NCBI RefSeq assembly: GCF_011683955.1
Contig: NZ_JAAQPI010000001.1
Span: forward strand, 248,001 to 312,000
Direction: 5' to 3'
DNA length: 64,000 nt
From: Pseudomaricurvus alkylphenolicus
GTDB lineage: Bacteria > Pseudomonadota > Gammaproteobacteria > Pseudomonadales > Cellvibrionaceae
The position numbers were made by a program, and so were the translations under genes. Below are positions 36,803 through 43,821 of this stretch, one piece after another; within the stretch, counting starts at the first letter, position 1, and every line of letters begins with the position of its first letter. Below the pieces are notes generated by a model. It was given only the letters and a program-made list of their open reading frames with translations. It did no database searches and was not told where the DNA came from.

Positions 36803-36911
36803 GTAGGGTGGATTAGCGAAGCGTCGCCTAGAGCGCCTACTTTTGGAATCCACCAAATTACTACGAATGTGAATAGGAACCGGTGGATTACGCTTCGCTA
36901 ATCCACCCTAC
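36803..36911. repeat. 109-bp palindromic repeat element with perfect 21-bp ends
   Basis: The left end, 36803-36823, begins GTAGGGTGGATTAGCGAAGC. The right end, 36891-36911, is its exact reverse complement over 21 bp. Inside, a second partial pair (GGAATCCACC / GGTGGATTA) repeats the same core. It sits in the 148-bp gap between the FadJ-like gene and the next acyl-CoA dehydrogenase. Repeats with this core are common in bacterial intergenic DNA; here two full hairpins appear to have been joined. Confidence 0.7.
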
Positions 36912-36938
36912 GAAGATGATAGACAAAGAGAAGACACC

Positions 36939-38084
36939 GTGATTCCTAGAACATTATTTGAACCCGAACACGAGCAGTTTCGCGACAGTGTACGAAAATT
37001 TCTGGAAGCTGAAGCCGTGCCCCACCACGCCCAATGGGAAAAGGACGGCCAAGTTGACCGCGCCCTGTGGACCAAAGCCGGTGAAATGGGCTTTTTAGCC
37101 CCCACCGTACCCGAGGCCTATGGTGGACTCGGCCTCGATTTTCGTTATAACGCGATCGTCAACGAAGAACTGGTCAGACTGGGTCTGTCTGGCCCCGGCT
37201 TTGGTCTCCACTCCGACATTGGCGTACCCTACATCATCAACAACGGTTCCGAAGCACAAAAACAAAAATACATGCCGGGCTGCCTTTCCGGTGAGATTAT
37301 TACCGCGATCGCCATGACAGAACCGGGGACTGGCTCGGATCTGCAAGGCGTAAAAACCACCGCGGTCTTGGACGGTGATGACTATGTAATCAACGGTTCG
37401 AAGACCTTTATCACCAACGGCCAGCACGCTGATCTGGTGATTGTTGTGTGCAAGACTGATCCATCTGCCGGTGCAAAAGGCATCAGCCTGATTCTGGTGG
37501 AAGCCGGTACGCCAGGATTCGAAAAAGGTGCCAATCTCGAAAAAATCGGGTTGAAAGCCCAGGACACGTCCGAGCTGTTCTTCCAGGATGTTCGGGTTCC
37601 CAAGGAAAATTTGCTGGGCGAGGAAGGCAAGGGCTTTATTTACCTGATGCAGGAATTACCCCAGGAGCGTCTTGGCGTGGCAATTGGTGCTATGGCCAGC
37701 ATGGAATCGATTCTGGAGCAAACGGTGGCTTATGTGAAAGAGCGCAAAGCCTTCGGTCAGCCGATCGCCGGCTTCCAGAATACCCAATTCAAGCTGGCGC
37801 AGTTGGATGCTGAAATCACCGCAATGCGGGTATTTGTGGACCGCTGTCTGGAACTGCATCTGGATAAAAAGCTCGACCCGGTAACGGCGGCAAAAGCCAA
37901 GATGCTGTCGACGGACCTGCAGGGCAAGGTGATTGATGAATGCCTGCAATTGCACGGCGGTTATGGTTATATGTGGGAGTATCCGGTAGCCCGCGCCTAC
38001 GCCGACGCCCGGATTCAACGCATTTATGGCGGCACCAATGAAATTATGAAGTTGATTATTGGCCGCGAACTACTCGCCGACTAG
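36939..38084 (+). CDS. Acyl-CoA dehydrogenase
   Basis: 381 residues starting at GTG (no better ATG nearby). FAD/acyl-CoA dehydrogenase motifs: AIAMTEPGTGSDLQGVKTTA near 125, NGSKTFITNGQHADLV, RKAFGQPIAGFQNTQFKLA near 268, and QLHGGYGYMWEYPVARAYAD near 337. The end YGGTNEIMKLIIGREL has Gly in place of the medium-chain catalytic Glu, as in IVD/LCAD-type enzymes. It is the last gene of the Atu/Fad run and probably begins each beta-oxidation round on chains released by the Atu steps. Confidence 0.86.
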   Translation: MIPRTLFEPEHEQFRDSVRKFLEAEAVPHHAQWEKDGQVDRALWTKAGEMGFLAPTVPEAYGGLGLDFRYNAIVNEELVRLGLSGPGFGLHSDIGVPYIINNGSEAQKQKYMPGCLSGEIITAIAMTEPGTGSDLQGVKTTAVLDGDDYVINGSKTFITNGQHADLVIVVCKTDPSAGAKGISLILVEAGTPGFEKGANLEKIGLKAQDTSELFFQDVRVPKENLLGEEGKGFIYLMQELPQERLGVAIGAMASMESILEQTVAYVKERKAFGQPIAGFQNTQFKLAQLDAEITAMRVFVDRCLELHLDKKLDPVTAAKAKMLSTDLQGKVIDECLQLHGGYGYMWEYPVARAYADARIQRIYGGTNEIMKLIIGRELLAD

Positions 38085-38090
38085 CTGATC

Positions 38091-38187
38091 GCCCTCGGAG
38101 CGGGCTCCTACAACCACGATCCCTGTAGGAGCGGGCTCTGAGCGCGAATGATACGGAGTGCCAAGCCCATCGCCCTCGGGCTGCTAC
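38091..38187. repeat. REP-like repeat cluster (three units)
   Basis: Unit 1 (38091-38112, GCCCTCGGAGCGGGCTCCTA...) and unit 2 (38124-38147, TGTAGGAGCGGGCTCTGAGC...) are inverted copies of one another. Unit 3 (38171-38187) is a shorter copy, ending GGGCTGCTACA, that lacks about four bases. These match the arms of the repeat at 30337-30405. The cluster lies between the convergent acyl-CoA dehydrogenase and XRE-cupin genes and may help end transcription. Confidence 0.6.
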
Positions 38188-38212
38188 AAACATCCAGTAG
38201 AACACGCGACAG

Positions 38213-38809
38213 TCAATGCGCCGCAGAGTAATTAATAAACGACAGTAGTTTGATCGGCACCTCAACCAAAGTTTCAGGACCATGGGGCACCTCCCCATCA
38301 AAGGTCAAACTGTCACCGGCCTCCATATGGTAAATATGATTGCCGTGGCGATAGGATAACTTCCCTTCCAGTACATAGATAAACTCTTCGCCAGGATGCG
38401 TAAATGTGGGGAAAACTTCCGCCAGGTCATCCATGGTCACCAGGAACGGTTCAAACGATTTGGTGGCACCGCGCTGATAGGTGAGCAGGTGGTAGGTATG
38501 GCCCTTGTCAGTGCCTCGGCGTACCACCTCCAGCCCCTGCCCGGCCTTGGTGAACTGCGCGGTACCGTCCGGGCGATCGAAGTCTTGAAACAATTTGGAG
38601 ATCGGTAAGCCAATGGCAAGACACAGGCGGCTGAGCGTCTCCAGACTGGTGGACACCTGAGCATTTTCGATTTTGCTGATCATTCCCTGGCTGATGCCAG
38701 AGATGCGCGAGACATCGGTGATCTTCAGGTTTTCCTTGAGTCGAGCCTGTTTGACCTTCATGGCAATAAACTGATCGAGGTTAAACTGCTTTCCTGTAAC
38801 GTCCGTCAT
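38213..38809 (-). CDS. XRE-family regulator with C-terminal cupin domain
   Basis: 198 residues from the ATG at 38809, the usual size for HTH-cupin regulators; the frame stays open to 38935 but that extension is not typical. The HTH (residues ~14-68) has ITDVSRISGISQGMISKIEN. The cupin (~115-195) has FPTFTHPGEEFIYVLEGKLS and MEAGDSLTFDGEVPHG, with His/Glu metal-type residues. Members such as PuuR control amine and polyamine use. It diverges from the gmaS/glnT-like gene, so it probably controls the amine operon, perhaps through the palindrome at 38979. Confidence 0.84.
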   Translation of the reverse strand: MTDVTGKQFNLDQFIAMKVKQARLKENLKITDVSRISGISQGMISKIENAQVSTSLETLSRLCLAIGLPISKLFQDFDRPDGTAQFTKAGQGLEVVRRGTDKGHTYHLLTYQRGATKSFEPFLVTMDDLAEVFPTFTHPGEEFIYVLEGKLSYRHGNHIYHMEAGDSLTFDGEVPHGPETLVEVPIKLLSFINYSAAH

Positions 38810-38978
38810 TGTGCTCACTGTTGGTGCATTGGGGTCGCTGCTGCGCCATTTTAGTTCCTGCCGGCCCCCTGCCGGGGGCACCGAATGCCGCTCATCATGC
38901 CACGTTTTATAACCTTCAACTATCCGCATACGCAACTATTGCATACAAATCAGTAGCTTACCAATTTATTGAATTTTT

Positions 38979-38995
38979 TATTCCTGTTAGGAATA
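38979..38995. promoter_or_regulatory. Palindromic operator candidate TATTCCT-GTT-AGGAATA
   Basis: Perfect 7-bp arms with a 3-bp centre, in the 286-bp region between the XRE-cupin gene and the gmaS/glnT-like gene (38810-39095). It lies in an A/T-rich stretch about 100 bp before the + strand ATG. Position and symmetry suggest the site of the XRE-cupin dimer. A second, looser inverted repeat (ATCAGGA/TCCTGAT) lies further downstream in the leader. Confidence 0.5.
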
Positions 38996-39095
38996 TTTGG
39001 CGCTATTATTGCCTTTCCCAAAGAGAAAATAAATTAACCATCAGGAATTTTCAGTTTCTATGTCCTGATCAAGCAACTCGCTACGGGAGCCCGCT

Positions 39096-40427
39096 ATGTC
39101 GAAACAGCCAAAACAGTTTATCGAGGAAAATGACATTCAATTTGTCCTGGCCCAGTTCGTGGATATCCACGGCGTTGCCAAAACCAAATCCGTACCCGCC
39201 AAGAACCTGATGGATGTTGTTGAAGATGGTGCGGGATTTGCCGGCTTTGCCGTCTGGGGGCTGGGTATGGAGCCACATAGCCCCGACTTTCTTGCCCGTG
39301 GTGACCTGGACACCTTGTCCATCGTCCCCTGGCAACCGGGCTACGCCCGCATCGCCTGTGACGGACACGTCAATGGCGAACCCTATGACTATTGCTCACG
39401 GGTGGTCCTGAAGAAGCAAATCAGCAAACTCACTGAAAAAGGCTGGACGCTTAATACCGGCCTGGAGCCGGAGATGTCATTGTTCGAACGTACCGAAGAC
39501 GGCAGTCTGGCGCTGGTCGATAAGTCGGATACGCTCGACAAACCCTGCTACGACTACAAAGGCCTGTCTCGCTCCCGGGCGTTTCTGGAAACCTTTGTCG
39601 GGGCGCTGCAGCAGGTCGACTTTGATGTGTACCAGATCGATCACGAAGACGCCAACGGGCAGTTCGAGATCAATTACACTTACAGCGACGCGCTGACTTC
39701 CGCCGACCGTTTTACCTTTGTGCGTATGGCCGCCGGCGAAATTGCCCATGACATGGGCATGGTCTGCTCCTTTATGCCAAAGCCTTCATCAGACCGTACC
39801 GGCAATGGCATGCACTTCCATTTGTCCATCACTGACGATCAGGGCACCAACCTGTTCGGCGACGACAGTGATGCCCATGGCATGGGCCTGTCGAAGATGG
39901 CCTACCATTTTCTTGGCGGATTGATGCATCACGCCCGGGCACTCTGCGCCTTTGCCGCACCCACGGTCAATTCCTACAAGCGTCTGGTGGTGGGTGGCTC
40001 CGCTTCCGGTGCCACCTGGGCGCCGGCCTATATCTGCTACGGTGATAACAACCGCTCGGCAATGGTGCGTATCCCTTACGGTCGCCTGGAGTTTCGACTG
40101 CCCGATGCCGGTTGCAATCCCTATCTGGTACACGCGGCTCTGATTGCCGCCGGGCTGGACGGCGTCGAGCGCGAACTCGATCCCGGCGAACCCACCAACA
40201 TCAATCTCTACAGCCTTTCCGAGGACGAGCGTAAAGACAAGGGGATTGAACTGCTGCCGCAAAACCTGGGGGAAGCCGTTACGGCTTTGGAACAGAACAC
40301 CTTGTTACAGGAGCTGATCGGCAAGGACATCTGCCGGGAATTTATCGCGCTCAAGCGCAATGAGTGGATTGACTACTGTCGCCACGTCTCCGACTGGGAG
40401 CGCGAGCGCTACCTGGAACTGTTTTGA
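39096..40427 (+). CDS. gmaS: Glutamine-synthetase-fold ligase: gamma-glutamylmethylamide synthetase or type III GlnT
   Basis: 443 residues with the glutamine synthetase fold. The N beta-grasp domain includes [15 protein letters not shown], and the catalytic domain has GLEPEMSLF (metal Glu), [17 protein letters not shown] and [13 protein letters not shown]. Directly downstream are the three genes of N-methylglutamate synthase. This arrangement is known both as gmaS-mgsABC (methylamine use by the N-methylglutamate pathway) and as glnT-glxBCD in rhizobia. GmaS joins methylamine to glutamate using ATP; type III GlnT uses ammonia. Context favours GmaS, but sequence alone cannot decide. Start ATG after GGGAG. 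Confidence 0.75.
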   Translation: MSKQPKQFIEENDIQFVLAQFVDIHGVAKTKSVPAKNLMDVVEDGAGFAGFAVWGLGMEPHSPDFLARGDLDTLSIVPWQPGYARIACDGHVNGEPYDYCSRVVLKKQISKLTEKGWTLNTGLEPEMSLFERTEDGSLALVDKSDTLDKPCYDYKGLSRSRAFLETFVGALQQVDFDVYQIDHEDANGQFEINYTYSDALTSADRFTFVRMAAGEIAHDMGMVCSFMPKPSSDRTGNGMHFHLSITDDQGTNLFGDDSDAHGMGLSKMAYHFLGGLMHHARALCAFAAPTVNSYKRLVVGGSASGATWAPAYICYGDNNRSAMVRIPYGRLEFRLPDAGCNPYLVHAALIAAGLDGVERELDPGEPTNINLYSLSEDERKDKGIELLPQNLGEAVTALEQNTLLQELIGKDICREFIALKRNEWIDYCRHVSDWERERYLELF

Positions 40428-40449
40428 TGGAATTAAGAGGTTAAATCCT

Positions 40450-41370
40450 ATGTGTGGAATCGTTGGACTCTATCTGAAGAACCCTGCCCTGGAAAGCCGC
40501 ATTGGTGAGCTGTTTGCACCCATGCTGGTTGCCATGACTGACCGTGGGCCGGACAGCGCCGGCTTTGCCATCTATGGCGATGAAGTAAGCGACGAGGCGA
40601 TCAAGCTGACGTTGCGGCACCCGGATGTCAACTATGATTGGGCGGCGCTGGCCAGCCGCGTTGAGACGGATTTGGGCACCGGCGTCCAGTTCTTTCAAAA
40701 CAACAACGTCGCCGTATTCAAAATACACTCGGATGTTGACAGCGCCACGGCGTTGATCAGCGAACAGACTCCAGAGGTTCTGCAGCTGAGTGCCGGCCGT
40801 TCCATCGAAATTCTAAAAGAAGTGGGCCTGCCCGAGAATATTGCCCAGACCTTTGATCTGCAGGGTATGAAAGGCAGCCATATCATCGGCCACACCCGAA
40901 TGGCAACGGAATCGGCGGTCACCATGGAGGGCTCCCACCCCTTTTCCACCGGCGAGGATTTGTGCCTGGTTCACAACGGTTCTTTTTCCAATCATAACCG
41001 CATGCGTGAGGAACTCCGACGACGTGGCATTCACTTCGAAACGGAAAACGACACCGAAGTGGCCGCAGGTTATCTGACCTGGCGATTAAGAGAAGGTGAC
41101 AGTCTCAACCAGGCACTCGAAAACGGCCTCAAAGACTTTGACGGCTTTTACACCCTCACCATTGGTACCCGTGACGGTTTCGCCGTGGTGCGCGATCCAA
41201 TCGCCTGCAAACCCGCGGTGCTGGCCGAGACAGACGACTACGTTGCCATGGCCTCGGAATACCAGGCCTTAACCACGCTGCCTGGAATTGAAAACGCCCG
41301 CGTCTGGGAGCCGGAACCCGCCACCATCTATGTCTGGGAGCGCTCACAGCCAACCGGGCAACCGGCCTGA
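40450..41370 (+). CDS. mgsA: N-methylglutamate synthase subunit A (class II glutamine amidotransferase)
   Basis: 306 residues. The ATG at 40450 gives the required N-terminal nucleophile Cys2 (MCGIVGLY) after Met removal; the frame opens earlier (40360) but that would bury Cys2. Further Ntn-hydrolase motifs: DRGPDSAGFAIYG near 36, GHTRMATES near 144 and LVHNGSFSNH near 175. It frees a small amine or ammonia from the gamma-amide for the synthase. It begins 22 bp after the gmaS-like stop. The alternative name for this family is GlxB. Confidence 0.82.
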   Translation: MCGIVGLYLKNPALESRIGELFAPMLVAMTDRGPDSAGFAIYGDEVSDEAIKLTLRHPDVNYDWAALASRVETDLGTGVQFFQNNNVAVFKIHSDVDSATALISEQTPEVLQLSAGRSIEILKEVGLPENIAQTFDLQGMKGSHIIGHTRMATESAVTMEGSHPFSTGEDLCLVHNGSFSNHNRMREELRRRGIHFETENDTEVAAGYLTWRLREGDSLNQALENGLKDFDGFYTLTIGTRDGFAVVRDPIACKPAVLAETDDYVAMASEYQALTTLPGIENARVWEPEPATIYVWERSQPTGQPA

Positions 41371-41398
41371 TAAGCGCCTTGTAATCTGGAGGATCACC

Positions 41399-42076
41399 AT
41401 GAAAACCATTGATATTGCCGCTGGCAGTGTTCGCGAGCTCAATCAGGCTCTTCACGATCAGGCTGAACATTGCAGTGAGCGTGAATTCGTTGTTACCAAT
41501 CCCAAGGGCGCCCACAACATTGCCTGTGGTCTCGACGCCAGTGTCGCCGTGGATATTCACGGCCACGCCGGCTATTTTTGCGCCGGCATGAACAAGTCCG
41601 CCAGCGTCACCGTGCATGGCAATGCCGGCCCGGGTCTGGCGGAAAATATGATGTCCGGTTCTGTGCGCGTCAAGGGAGACGCCTCGGCCGCCGCCGGTGC
41701 TACCGCCCATGGCGGACTCCTGGTCATCGACGGCAACGCTGGCTCCCGTTGCGGCATTTCGCTGAAAGGCGCGGATATTGTGGTGGGTGGCAACGTCGGC
41801 CACATGAGCTGTTTTATGGCCCAGGCCGGCACCCTGGTGGTGTGCGGCGATGCCGGGGAAGCCCTGGGCGACTCCCTCTACGAAACCCGAATTTACGTCA
41901 AGGGCAGCGTCAAGTCCCTGGGCGCTGACTGCGTCGAAAAAGAGATGCGTGAAGAGCATTTGACGGAATTGACCGAACTGCTCAATCGCGCCGGTTTTGA
42001 TGACAACCCGGCCGACTTTAAGCGCTACGGCTCCGCCCGTGAGCTCTACAACTTTAAGATTGACAACGCCTACTGA
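41399..42076 (+). CDS. mgsB: N-methylglutamate synthase subunit B (GXGXG domain)
   Basis: 225 residues from the ATG at 41399 with a strong GGAGG box; an upstream start at 41288 would lie in mgsA. The right-handed GXGXG beta-helix repeats are visible as spaced Gly-rich turns: VDIHGHAGYFCAGM, VHGNAGPGLAENMMSGSV, VIDGNAGSRCGIS, VVGGNVGHMSC, VCGDAGEALG. This corresponds to the C-terminal domain of large glutamate synthase (GltB). It is structural and may guide the amine between the amidotransferase and FMN subunits. The GlxC family in rhizobia is equivalent. Confidence 0.82.
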   Translation: MKTIDIAAGSVRELNQALHDQAEHCSEREFVVTNPKGAHNIACGLDASVAVDIHGHAGYFCAGMNKSASVTVHGNAGPGLAENMMSGSVRVKGDASAAAGATAHGGLLVIDGNAGSRCGISLKGADIVVGGNVGHMSCFMAQAGTLVVCGDAGEALGDSLYETRIYVKGSVKSLGADCVEKEMREEHLTELTELLNRAGFDDNPADFKRYGSARELYNFKIDNAY

Positions 42077-42097
42077 GCCGCCCTGGAGGAAAGTGAT

Positions 42098-43432
42098 ATG
42101 AGTGAAGAACAGGACCTGAATGTGCAGGACGGCCTGCGTGAATCGGCCACCTTTGATCGTGTTACCATGAACGAAATTCGCCGCGCGGCGGAAACCGGTA
42201 TTTATGATATCCGCGGCTTTGGGGCCAAGCGCAAAGTACCCCACTTTGACGACCTTTTATTTCTGGGCGCCAGTATGTCCCGCTATCCGCTGGAAGGTTA
42301 TCGCGAGGCTTGCAATACCCAGGTCACCCTGGGTACCCGCTTTGCCAAGAAACCGGTGGTGATCGACACCCCGGTTACCATCGCCGGCATGAGCTTTGGC
42401 GCCCTCTCGGCCAATGCCAAAGAAGCCCTGGGACGTGGCGCCTCAGCGGCGGGCACTTCCACCACCACCGGTGACGGCGGCATGACGCCCGAGGAACGCG
42501 GCCAGTCCAGCAAGCTGGTGTATCAGTACCTGCCCTCGCGCTACGGCATGAATCCCGACGATCTGCGCAAAGCCGACGCCATCGAAGTGGTGTTGGGCCA
42601 GGGCGCCAAACCCGGCGGTGGCGGCATGCTGCTGGGTCAGAAAATTACCGACCGTGTGGCAGAGATGCGCACCTTGCCCAAGGGGGTGGACCAGCGCTCC
42701 GCCTGCCGTCACCCGGACTGGACCGGCCCCGACGATCTGGCCATCAAGATTCAGGAACTGCGCGAGATCACCGACTGGCGGGTGCCTATCTATATCAAGG
42801 TCGGCGCCACCCGCACCTACTATGACACCAAACTGGCAGTAAAAGCCGGTGCCGATGTGATCGTAGTGGACGGTATGCAGGGCGGTACCGCCGCCACCCA
42901 GGAAGTGTTTATTGAACACGTGGGTGTTCCCACCCTCGCCGCCATTCCGCAAGCGGTGCAGGCGCTGCAGGAAATGGGCATGCACCGTGAAGTACAGTTG
43001 ATCGTCTCCGGTGGTATTCGCAACGGTGCCGACGTGGCCAAGTGCATGGCTCTCGGTGCCGATGCGGTCGCCATTGGCACTGCCGCACTGGTGGCCCTGG
43101 GTTGTAACCATCCAAAGTGGGATAACGACTTTAAAAAAATCGGCTCCGCTGCAGGCTTTTACGACGATTACCACGAGGGTAAGGACCCTGCGGGAATTTC
43201 CACCCAGGACCCTGAGTTAGCTCAACGACTGGATCCTGTAGAAGGCGGTCGCCGTTTGGCCAACTATCTGCGCGTGCTCACCTTGGAAGCGCAGACCCTG
43301 GCCCGGGCCTGTGGTAAAAACGACTTGCGCAATCTCGAACCCGAAGACCTGGTGGCACTGACGGTGGAATCTGCCGCGATGGCACGCGTCCCTCTGGCAG
43401 GCACCAATTGGGTTCCGGGTCAGTCCTTCTGA
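42098..43432 (+). CDS. mgsC: N-methylglutamate synthase subunit C (FMN-binding glutamate synthase domain)
   Basis: 444 residues. It matches the FMN and Fe-S part of glutamate synthase: PVTIAGMSFGALSANAKEAL, TGDGGMTPEER, GQGAKPGGGGMLLG, IYIKVGATRTYYD, VDGMQGGTAATQ and the FMN phosphate loop VSGGIRNGADVAKCMALGAD. Cysteines ACRHPDW and ACGK are spaced differently from GltB Fe-S ligands. It would form N-methylglutamate from glutamate and the methylamine group delivered by MgsA. ATG after GAGGAAAG. The gene is intact, but the sequence just after it holds only fossils of the later pathway genes. Confidence 0.83.
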   Translation: MSEEQDLNVQDGLRESATFDRVTMNEIRRAAETGIYDIRGFGAKRKVPHFDDLLFLGASMSRYPLEGYREACNTQVTLGTRFAKKPVVIDTPVTIAGMSFGALSANAKEALGRGASAAGTSTTTGDGGMTPEERGQSSKLVYQYLPSRYGMNPDDLRKADAIEVVLGQGAKPGGGGMLLGQKITDRVAEMRTLPKGVDQRSACRHPDWTGPDDLAIKIQELREITDWRVPIYIKVGATRTYYDTKLAVKAGADVIVVDGMQGGTAATQEVFIEHVGVPTLAAIPQAVQALQEMGMHREVQLIVSGGIRNGADVAKCMALGADAVAIGTAALVALGCNHPKWDNDFKKIGSAAGFYDDYHEGKDPAGISTQDPELAQRLDPVEGGRRLANYLRVLTLEAQTLARACGKNDLRNLEPEDLVALTVESAAMARVPLAGTNWVPGQSF

Positions 43433-43457
43433 TTAATGAATTTCAAAGGTTAATACC

Positions 43458-43604
43458 TTGAAGACTGAAACGGGTAATGTGCCTGAATTTGCCCTTAAGG
43501 CCACCTGCCCGGCGGCATGCGGCATCGTCGCCGGCGTGACCAGATACTTGGCAGACCGCGGTTGTCACATTAGCGAGCTTAATCACTTCGGCGACCGCTT
43601 CTAA
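43458..43604 (+). pseudogene. purU: purU remnant (N-terminal ACT domain of formyltetrahydrofolate deformylase)
   Basis: 48 codons from TTG to TAA: FALKATCPAACGIVAGVTRY then LADRGCHISELNHFGDRF. This aligns with the N-terminal ACT domain of PurU (pattern ...L.CPD..GIVA.V..FLA..GC.I....FGD...RFF). All of the catalytic domain is missing. PurU releases formate from 10-formyl-tetrahydrofolate in C1 disposal and commonly accompanies methylamine/sarcosine operons. It sits 25 bp after mgsC. Confidence 0.65.
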
Positions 43605-43710
43605 AACAGGTGGAGGGCTTCAATGCCATCAATGTTCACGGGATATTGAGTCCAATGTGGCTAACGCCGATATAGTCGTGGCCGCAGTTGGGCGAGCGGT
43701 CGAACGGTGA
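43604..43710 (+). pseudogene. folD: folD remnant (methylene-tetrahydrofolate dehydrogenase/cyclohydrolase), frameshifted
   Basis: Two short segments in different frames resemble FolD. KQVEGFNAINVHG (43604-43642) corresponds to the conserved K-D-V-D-G-F-H-P-x-N-V-G region. SNVANADIVVAAVGRA (from ~43651) corresponds to the x-A-D-I-V-V-A-A-V-G-R/K-P region, and a TGA follows at 43708. Order is as in FolD, but the sequence between is lost and the frame shifts by one. With the purU piece upstream it marks the loss of a C1-oxidation block. Confidence 0.6.
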
Positions 43711-43712
43711 CC

Positions 43713-43808
43713 CAGACTGGAGTGACCACCGCTCGACCACCCTTTGGCGTAGAAATCCAGCGATTATTGCGACTGGAGAAAGGCCATAGGGAGTGGTTCC
43801 GGAATTGA
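43713..43808 (+). pseudogene. Possible remnant of sarcosine oxidase alpha / NMG dehydrogenase (GcvT-like domain)
   Basis: The frame TQTGVTTARPPFGVEIQRLL then RLEKGH, followed by unrelated residues and TGA at 43806, resembles the conserved (P-F/Y-G-x-E-A-x-R-x-L-R-x-E-K-G-H) segment of the GcvT-like domain in sarcosine oxidase alpha and MgdC. Only about 20 residues are alignable, so this is the weakest of the three remnants, but its position beside purU and folD pieces makes it likely. It ends just before the stop of the minus-strand ligase gene at 43822. Confidence 0.45.
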
Positions 43809-43821
43809 CACTTGACAGGAG

